A stretch of DNA of 47,605 bases. Origin: Mycolicibacterium sp. (GTDB lineage Bacteria; Actinomycetota; Actinomycetes; Mycobacteriales; Mycobacteriaceae). This document shows positions 42,073 to 47,605 of the stretch, piece by piece (position 1 is the first letter of the stretch; each line of letters starts with the position of its first letter). The notes below the pieces were generated by a model, which worked only from the letters and a program-made list of their open reading frames with translations, was not told the DNA's origin and made no database searches. A program made the position numbers and the translations under genes. The stretch lies in NCBI RefSeq assembly GCF_016462545.1, contig NZ_JAEMTA010000038.1, forward strand, positions 1 through 47,605, written 5' to 3'.

Positions 42073-42462
42073 GTGTGGGAATTCGCTGTGCTCTTGTTGG
42101 TGGTCGGAGGCCTAGTGCTGTTGGTGGGACCGAGGATCATGGGGAGGCGCGGTCAGGGCGGCCCGCAGCGGGCGGGTGGCTTCGGCGGCGGCCGACAGGT
42201 GACCCAGGGCACCCTTCTGGTCACCGGTGTCAGTGCCGGTGCCGAATCGGAGGGCTCTCAGTTCGTGACGATCACCGGTGTCATCAACGGTCCGACGGTC
42301 CGCGAGCACGAGGTCTACGGGCGCCTGCAGATGGCGGTCGGCACCGCGCCGTCGATGGGTCAGCTCATACCGATCGTGTACAGCACCAAGAATCCCGAGA
42401 AGTGGGCCTTCGCGCCGACGCAGACACCCGAGGCGCCGGGGTCGGGCACCGAGCTGAGCTGA
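42073..42462 (+). CDS. small membrane-anchored protein of unknown function
   Basis: A 129-residue protein with GTG start 42073. The first 20 residues form one transmembrane helix (WEFAVLLLVVGGLVLLVGP), followed by a basic glycine-rich linker. A soluble domain of about 70 residues with beta-prone segments (QGTLLVTGVSAG, QFVTITGVINGPTV, REHEVYGRLQM) faces probably the cytoplasm, as the linker is positively charged. The ending is Pro/Gly-rich. I recognise no catalytic motif. Its stop is 6 bp from the stop of the convergent NRPS gene. Confidence 0.65.
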   Translation: MWEFAVLLLVVGGLVLLVGPRIMGRRGQGGPQRAGGFGGGRQVTQGTLLVTGVSAGAESEGSQFVTITGVINGPTVREHEVYGRLQMAVGTAPSMGQLIPIVYSTKNPEKWAFAPTQTPEAPGSGTELS

Positions 42463-42468
42463 TGGGAG

Positions 42469-45400
42469 TCACGGTCCGAGCGCGACCTTGAGTCGTTCGA
42501 CGTAACTGCCGAGCGACTCGGGGCTCAACATCTCGTGATGGGTGCAGTCCACCGGGTGAATGGTGACGTCGCCGGTGACGCACTGTCGCCACCGGGCTAG
42601 CTCCGATGCGTGACCATCGTCTTCGTCCCGCGTGGCGGAGAAGACGACGATGTCGCCGTCGAAGACCCCTGGCGCGTGATTCTGGAGGTGGGACTGGTTG
42701 GTCGTGAGGCTTCTGGTCATGAATTCCAACAGCTCTGTCGGCACCAGCGAGTGCTCGGCCATGCTCGGGTGTTGGTGGATCAACTCGGCGGCCTGACGAT
42801 AGGTGAGGGGCTCCGTGTGGTCGGGGAGTTCGACGTGGTTGATCCGCAGAATGTGCTCGAGGATCTGGGTTTCGCCGGACGCCTCACTTCTCGCGACGAT
42901 TCTATTTCCGCTGAACGTGGAGTCGAGCACGACGAGCCGTCGCACATCGCATCCTCGTCGCTGCAACTCGATGGCCATCTCGTGAGCCACCACCCCGCCC
43001 AGCGACCAGCCGAGCAGCTTGTACGGCCCGTGAGGGCTGATCGTCTGGAGTTTGTCGGCGTAACAGGCCGCCATCTCGCGAATCGATCCAGGGGCGGTGT
43101 CGCCGCTCACGGAGATTTGATTGATGCCGATCACTGGGCAGTCCAGGTGATTGCCGAGGACCCGATACGACCAGGACAGGCCGAGCCCGTCGTGTATGCA
43201 GCACAGCGGATCCCCGGCACCACGCGTGAAGAATTCGACGGGGACGACCTGCACCGCACTGTCTGCCTCGCCCAGATGTTGGCTGAGGCCACGTACGGAC
43301 GGCGTGTCGAAGATGGTTCGCACCGCAAGCTGGGTCCCCAGCGCTTTGTTGATGCCATCGATCACCGGCATCGCCAACAGCGAGTCACCGCCGAGATCGA
43401 AGAACGACTCGTCGACCCCGACTCGGTCCAGACCGAGCACCCTGGCATAGACCTCCGCGATCATTCTCTCGGTGTCGGTCTGCGGAGGCCGGAAGGTCGT
43501 GGCGGCGAAAATCGGTGTAGGCAAGGCCTTTCGGTTGAGCTTGCCCGACGAGGTCAGCGGGAACTCGTCGAGCACCATGATCTGGGCAGGCACCATGTAG
43601 TCGGGCAGCCGCGAGGCCAACCACTCACGCACCGCGCCGATCTTCGTGTTGGTGTGAGGGTCGTTGGTACTGCTGGCGCGCTGACGAACCGGTAGGTAGA
43701 TATCGGTCACCGGCGGATGCCGCTCGTCGCCCATGCGACTGGGGGTTCCACGGGCGATGAACACGGCGTCGAGGGTGCCCGCTCGAGCGCCCCACGTGAC
43801 CGCGACGTCGTATCCGATGCCTTCTCCGATGCGGTGCAACTGTTCCGGTGCGACAGCTTCGGCGATCGCAGCGTCGGAACCCCGAGCGAGCGCCTCGGCG
43901 AGCGACAGGCCCTCGGCAATGGCGCGTTCGATGCCGACGTCGGCGAACAATCCGGCGCGGGGGATCTCCGTGACCCGGACCGCGGCGGGTCGCTCGGACG
44001 CCAGCCAGGTGTGCAGTCCTAGTAAACCGGCGCACTGGGTCCACGCCACCGAGGTCACGTCTGCCACTGAGCGTGCCGGGGTCGACGCCTCGTGGATGAC
44101 GACGTCGTAGCGATACCAGTTCATTTCGTTGTCGGAGGGTCCGCGCTTGACCTGGATGTCGAGTCCGACGGGCAAGCACTGCTCATCGGCCCAGGTGGTG
44201 AAGAATTCCGGAGCGACGAGCAGTTCGGCCTCGCTGAGCATGGCGCGTTGGACGCGTTGGCGGATCTCGTCGGCGTCGCTGGTGTTGGTGCGGGACAGCG
44301 CAACCGACGTTTGGAAGACCCCCTGCAGGGCATGGTTCCTGACGTCGCCGATGAAGATTGCCCCGCCGGGGGCGAGCAGCGCCATGGCGGCGTCCAACAG
44401 GTCGGCGAGGTATCTATCGTTGGGGAAGTACTGGATTACCGAGTTCAGGATGATGGTGTCGAAGTAGCCCCGGGGTAGCCCATCGGTGACGTGCGCGGGT
44501 CGGGTGTGTAGTTCGACGCGGTCCCGCCATGGAATCTGGAATCTCTTCAGCGAGCGGGCGAGGTTCTCGATTGCCGCCGCGGACATGTCAGTGGCGACGT
44601 AGTGCTCGCACGCCGGGGCGATCTGTGACAACACCAGTCCCGAGCCCGCGCCGATCTCCAACACTCGCCGCGGCCGCAGCGCCGTGATCCGAGCCGCCGT
44701 GGCCGACTGCCACTCCAGCATCTCCCCGAGTGGGATCGGTTCGTCGGTGTAGCTGCTGTTCCAGCCGCGGAAGTCCGTACCGAAGCCCGACGGTGCGACC
44801 TCGGCTCCGTACAACTCCTCGTAGACGCCCTGCCATTGATCGACGATCTCGGCGTCGTCGTCACTGGTGGTGGTGCGCTCGAGGGTGATGTAGGCGACGA
44901 GGTGGTCTCCGGTGGCACCGCGATGCACCGAAGCGGTGGCCTGCGAGACCTGCGGACTGGCCAGCAGAGTGCTCTCGATCTCGCCCAACTCGATGCGCTG
45001 CCCACGCAGCTTGATCTGAGTGTCGCTGCGTCCCAGATAATCCAGGGTTCGGCCGGCGGTCCAGCGCACCAGGTCCCCGGTGCGATACATGCGTGCGCCT
45101 GCGGCGCCGTGGGGATTGGCGACGAATCGCTGAGCGGTCAATCCTGGTCGCTCCACGTAGCCGCGGGCGATGGCAGGGCCGTAGAGGTACAGCTCGCCGA
45201 CGACACCTATCGGTGTCGGTTTGAGGCGGGCATCCAAGACCAATGCGCGCACCCCTGCGATCGGCCCACCGATCACGACCGGCTGTCCCGCCGACATCGG
45301 GGCGCTGCACGTCGCCCAGATCGTCGTCTCGGTGGGGCCGTACGCGTTGAACATCCGCCGCCCGGGAGCCCAAGCCGACATCAATTCTCCCGGGCAGGCC

Positions 45401-47605
45401 TCGCCCGAGGTGATCACGGTCTGCACACCGCCCAGCCGGGTGCGATCCAGCAGGGCCAGCACCGGCGGGGTCAACGCTACCGTCGAGACTCGTTGACGCA
45501 GAATGAGTCTGGTCATCGCCTCGCCGGAATAGGCATCCGCGGGCACTACCACCAGAGCCGCCCCCGCACGCACCGCCAGCAGCATCTCGCCGACGGACAC
45601 GTCGAACGTCGGTGAGGCCGCCATCAGGACGCGGGATCCGACAGTCACGCCGAACATCTCGTCGAGCGCCGCCACGCCGTACAGACCGGCATGGCTGACC
45701 GACACTCCCTTCGGCGCCCCGGTGGAACCCGAGGTGAAGAACACGTGCGCGGTGTTGTCGACCCCGAGGGGGACGAGTCGATCGGCGTCGGTGATCGGGT
45801 CCGCCGACCAGCCGGACACGTCCACGCCATCGACGCGGAACACCGGTCGCGCCCCAATCCCGTGCGCGGCGTCGGTGCCACGGGTCAACACGCACACCGC
45901 CTCGACGGTCTTCAGCACCCCGGCGATCCGCTCGGCGGGATGCGCGAGATCGACTGGTACGTAGGCACCTCCGGCTTTGTTGACGGCCCACCACGCCGCC
46001 ACCAGCTCCACGCTTCGATCCATTGCCACACCGACCGCCCGCTCCGGACCCACCCCCGCACCGATCAGCATCCGCGCCAACCGGTTGGACCACTCGTCGA
46101 GCTCGCGGTAAGACACACGTCGCGCACCGTCGATGATGGCGACGGCGTTCGGGTGGGCGGCTGCTGCCGCCGCCAACAGTTGCGGTGCCGGACCCACCGG
46201 TGCCACGACGTCGGCACCGGCCCACTGGGTCAGCAGGAGTTCGCGTTCGTCTCGATCCAGCAGCGGTACGTCTCCGATTACCGCAGACGGGTCCGCCACC
46301 ACGGCCTCGACCACCTGCCCGAACCACGTGGCGATTCTCTCGATGGTCGACCTGTCGAACAGATCCGTCGCGTAGGACACCATGCCGACGGCCATCGATG
46401 CGGCCCCGTCCGCGGTGGGTACCTCCCGCAACTCGAACTCGAGGTCGAACTTGACGGTATGGGTCGGTGCCGCAAGGGGTTCGATGCTGACCTCGTCGAA
46501 CGCCAGCCCCTGTGGGCCCACGTTGTTCTGGAACACCGTGAGCACCTGGAACAGCGGGTGGTGCGACGTAGAGCGAGTCGGATTGAGCTGCTCGACCAGC
46601 CGTTCGAACGGCACGTCCTGGTTGCCGTAGGCGTTCAAGGCCTTCTGCCGCACCCGGTTGAGCACGTCGTCGAACGTGTGCCGCGAATCAATGCCCACCC
46701 GCAGCACCCATGTGTTGACGAAGAATCCGACCAGATCGTCCAGCGAGGACGCCGACCGTCCGGCGATCGGCGTCCCCATCACGACGTCCTCGCCGACGCC
46801 GACCCGGTGCAGCACCACCGCCACCACCGCTTGCAGCACCATCGACGGGGTGGCGTGGTGCGCCGCCGCCACAGCCTTGATGCCCGACCACGTCTGCGGT
46901 CCGATGAGCAGGTCCACGCCGTCGCCGCGATAGCTGGGCATCGGTGGGCGAACGTGGTCCGTCGGCAACGACAACAAGGCTGGAAGCTCGGCAAGCTCGT
47001 CGCACCAGTAGCGCAGCTGTCGGGCGATCACACTCTCCGGGTCTGACTCACTGCCCAGCGAATCCTGCTGCCATAGAGCGTAATCCGCGTACTGCACCAC
47101 CAGCGGGTCCCACCCTGGAGCTTCGCCGTTGCGACGTGCCGCGTATGCCACGGCCATGTCACGGACCATCGGAGCCAGTGACCAGCCGTCAAAGGCGATG
47201 TGGTGCACCACGATCGCCACCACGTGTTGCTCCGGCCCGATCGAATAGATCTGTGCGCGCAGTGGAATCTCGGTCGACAGGTCGAACTGGTAGGTGGCCA
47301 ATGCGAGCAGCTCACCGAGTACTTCGTCCTCCGGCAGGGACACCACCGCCGCGCCGCCGCGCCGCCACATTCCCGGCTGGGCCCTCAGGATGTTCTGGAA
47401 CGGCACCCCGTCGACGTCGGGAAACGTGGTGCGCAGGGATTCGTGACGCGCGATCACGTCGTCGAGTGCCGCGTCGAGGGCACCGATGTCGAGGTCACCG
47501 TTGATGCGAAAGGCGGTTGGCATGTTGTAGGTCGCGACTCCGCCCTCGAATCGGTTGAGAAACCAGAGTCGGTTTTGGGCGTAGGACAGGGGGATGGTGT
47601 GGGGT
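42469..47605 (-). CDS. nonribosomal peptide synthetase, terminal module (5' end beyond window)
   Basis: The reading frame is open to the window edge, giving 1711 visible residues. Counted from the Met at 47523: condensation domain to about 430 (SYAQNRLWFL just before that Met; HHIAFDG at 107-113), adenylation core about 450-890 (FFTSGSTGAPKG, NAYGPTETT), then an inserted SAM methyltransferase about 900-1280 (VLEIGAGSG near 954). SGKLNRKALP (about 1325) closes the adenylation unit. The carrier serine is Ser1381 in FDLGGDSLLA. A thioesterase ends the protein (Ser1507 in GWSLGG, Asp1534, His1662). The module adds an N-methylated residue and releases the peptide. The specificity residues by eye are D-V-G-L-I-S-A-I-W-K, matching no code I know. 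Confidence 0.93.
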   Translation of the reverse strand, partial: PHTIPLSYAQNRLWFLNRFEGGVATYNMPTAFRINGDLDIGALDAALDDVIARHESLRTTFPDVDGVPFQNILRAQPGMWRRGGAAVVSLPEDEVLGELLALATYQFDLSTEIPLRAQIYSIGPEQHVVAIVVHHIAFDGWSLAPMVRDMAVAYAARRNGEAPGWDPLVVQYADYALWQQDSLGSESDPESVIARQLRYWCDELAELPALLSLPTDHVRPPMPSYRGDGVDLLIGPQTWSGIKAVAAAHHATPSMVLQAVVAVVLHRVGVGEDVVMGTPIAGRSASSLDDLVGFFVNTWVLRVGIDSRHTFDDVLNRVRQKALNAYGNQDVPFERLVEQLNPTRSTSHHPLFQVLTVFQNNVGPQGLAFDEVSIEPLAAPTHTVKFDLEFELREVPTADGAASMAVGMVSYATDLFDRSTIERIATWFGQVVEAVVADPSAVIGDVPLLDRDERELLLTQWAGADVVAPVGPAPQLLAAAAAAHPNAVAIIDGARRVSYRELDEWSNRLARMLIGAGVGPERAVGVAMDRSVELVAAWWAVNKAGGAYVPVDLAHPAERIAGVLKTVEAVCVLTRGTDAAHGIGARPVFRVDGVDVSGWSADPITDADRLVPLGVDNTAHVFFTSGSTGAPKGVSVSHAGLYGVAALDEMFGVTVGSRVLMAASPTFDVSVGEMLLAVRAGAALVVVPADAYSGEAMTRLILRQRVSTVALTPPVLALLDRTRLGGVQTVITSGEACPGELMSAWAPGRRMFNAYGPTETTIWATCSAPMSAGQPVVIGGPIAGVRALVLDARLKPTPIGVVGELYLYGPAIARGYVERPGLTAQRFVANPHGAAGARMYRTGDLVRWTAGRTLDYLGRSDTQIKLRGQRIELGEIESTLLASPQVSQATASVHRGATGDHLVAYITLERTTTSDDDAEIVDQWQGVYEELYGAEVAPSGFGTDFRGWNSSYTDEPIPLGEMLEWQSATAARITALRPRRVLEIGAGSGLVLSQIAPACEHYVATDMSAAAIENLARSLKRFQIPWRDRVELHTRPAHVTDGLPRGYFDTIILNSVIQYFPNDRYLADLLDAAMALLAPGGAIFIGDVRNHALQGVFQTSVALSRTNTSDADEIRQRVQRAMLSEAELLVAPEFFTTWADEQCLPVGLDIQVKRGPSDNEMNWYRYDVVIHEASTPARSVADVTSVAWTQCAGLLGLHTWLASERPAAVRVTEIPRAGLFADVGIERAIAEGLSLAEALARGSDAAIAEAVAPEQLHRIGEGIGYDVAVTWGARAGTLDAVFIARGTPSRMGDERHPPVTDIYLPVRQRASSTNDPHTNTKIGAVREWLASRLPDYMVPAQIMVLDEFPLTSSGKLNRKALPTPIFAATTFRPPQTDTERMIAEVYARVLGLDRVGVDESFFDLGGDSLLAMPVIDGINKALGTQLAVRTIFDTPSVRGLSQHLGEADSAVQVVPVEFFTRGAGDPLCCIHDGLGLSWSYRVLGNHLDCPVIGINQISVSGDTAPGSIREMAACYADKLQTISPHGPYKLLGWSLGGVVAHEMAIELQRRGCDVRRLVVLDSTFSGNRIVARSEASGETQILEHILRINHVELPDHTEPLTYRQAAELIHQHPSMAEHSLVPTELLEFMTRSLTTNQSHLQNHAPGVFDGDIVVFSATRDEDDGHASELARWRQCVTGDVTIHPVDCTHHEMLSPESLGSYVERLKVALGP

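Overview
The window is high-GC, gene-dense actinobacterial DNA that reads as a rapidly growing Mycobacterium (Mycolicibacterium). It carries a 14-gene nuo operon, an antigen 85 mycolyltransferase, F420-type and EthA-like oxidoreductases, fadE23/fadE24/fadB4 and hisN. From memory of M. tuberculosis H37Rv, the gene order from about 0.3 to 25 kb and from 37 to 42 kb follows the Rv3171c-Rv3137 neighbourhood (hpx, aofH, Rv3169, Rv3168, Rv3167c, nuoN-A, Rv3143, fadB4, fadE23, fadE24, hisN). No alignment could be run.

Layout. 0-9 kb: end of an alpha/beta hydrolase, a flavin amine oxidase, an LLM-class oxidoreductase, an EthA-like Baeyer-Villiger monooxygenase, a tiny secreted protein with a strong terminator, the Rv3169/Rv3168-like pair divergent from a TetR regulator, a small hypothetical, a VOC protein and an enoyl-CoA hydratase-like protein. 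9-24.6 kb: complete NADH dehydrogenase I operon nuoA-N on the minus strand, mostly joined by 1-8 nt overlaps, with a 21-nt-arm hairpin in the only wide gap (nuoF-nuoG). An atypical receiver-domain protein precedes nuoA.

25.2-37.1 kb lies between the Rv3143-like and fadB4-like genes and looks like an accessory block. It holds a SnoaL-like protein, a methyltransferase with a SoxR/MerR-type promoter, and a compact minus-strand catabolic operon (33857 down to 26287). The operon encodes a homogentisate-dioxygenase-like cupin, alpha/beta hydrolase, family III CoA-transferase, HMG-CoA-lyase-like enzyme, TetR, acyl-CoA dehydrogenase, APH-type kinase and DUF6285-like protein. Upstream are an acyl-CoA-dehydrogenase-fold monooxygenase and its TetR, with a palindrome between them, and an extra antigen 85 gene.

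37-42.5 kb: fadE24-fadE23-fadB4, interrupted by a 34-35 bp tandem repeat, a second tiny secreted protein, hisN and a one-pass membrane protein. 42.5 kb to the edge: the last module of a nonribosomal peptide synthetase (C-A-N-methyltransferase-PCP-TE), cut by the window end.

The best candidate for something undescribed is the 26.3-33.9 kb operon. Its last three genes (acyl-CoA dehydrogenase, APH kinase, small partner) resemble the LvaC/LvaA/LvaB set that phosphorylates and isomerises 4-hydroxyacyl-CoAs. Here that set is joined to a ring-cleavage-type cupin and a CoA-lyase.
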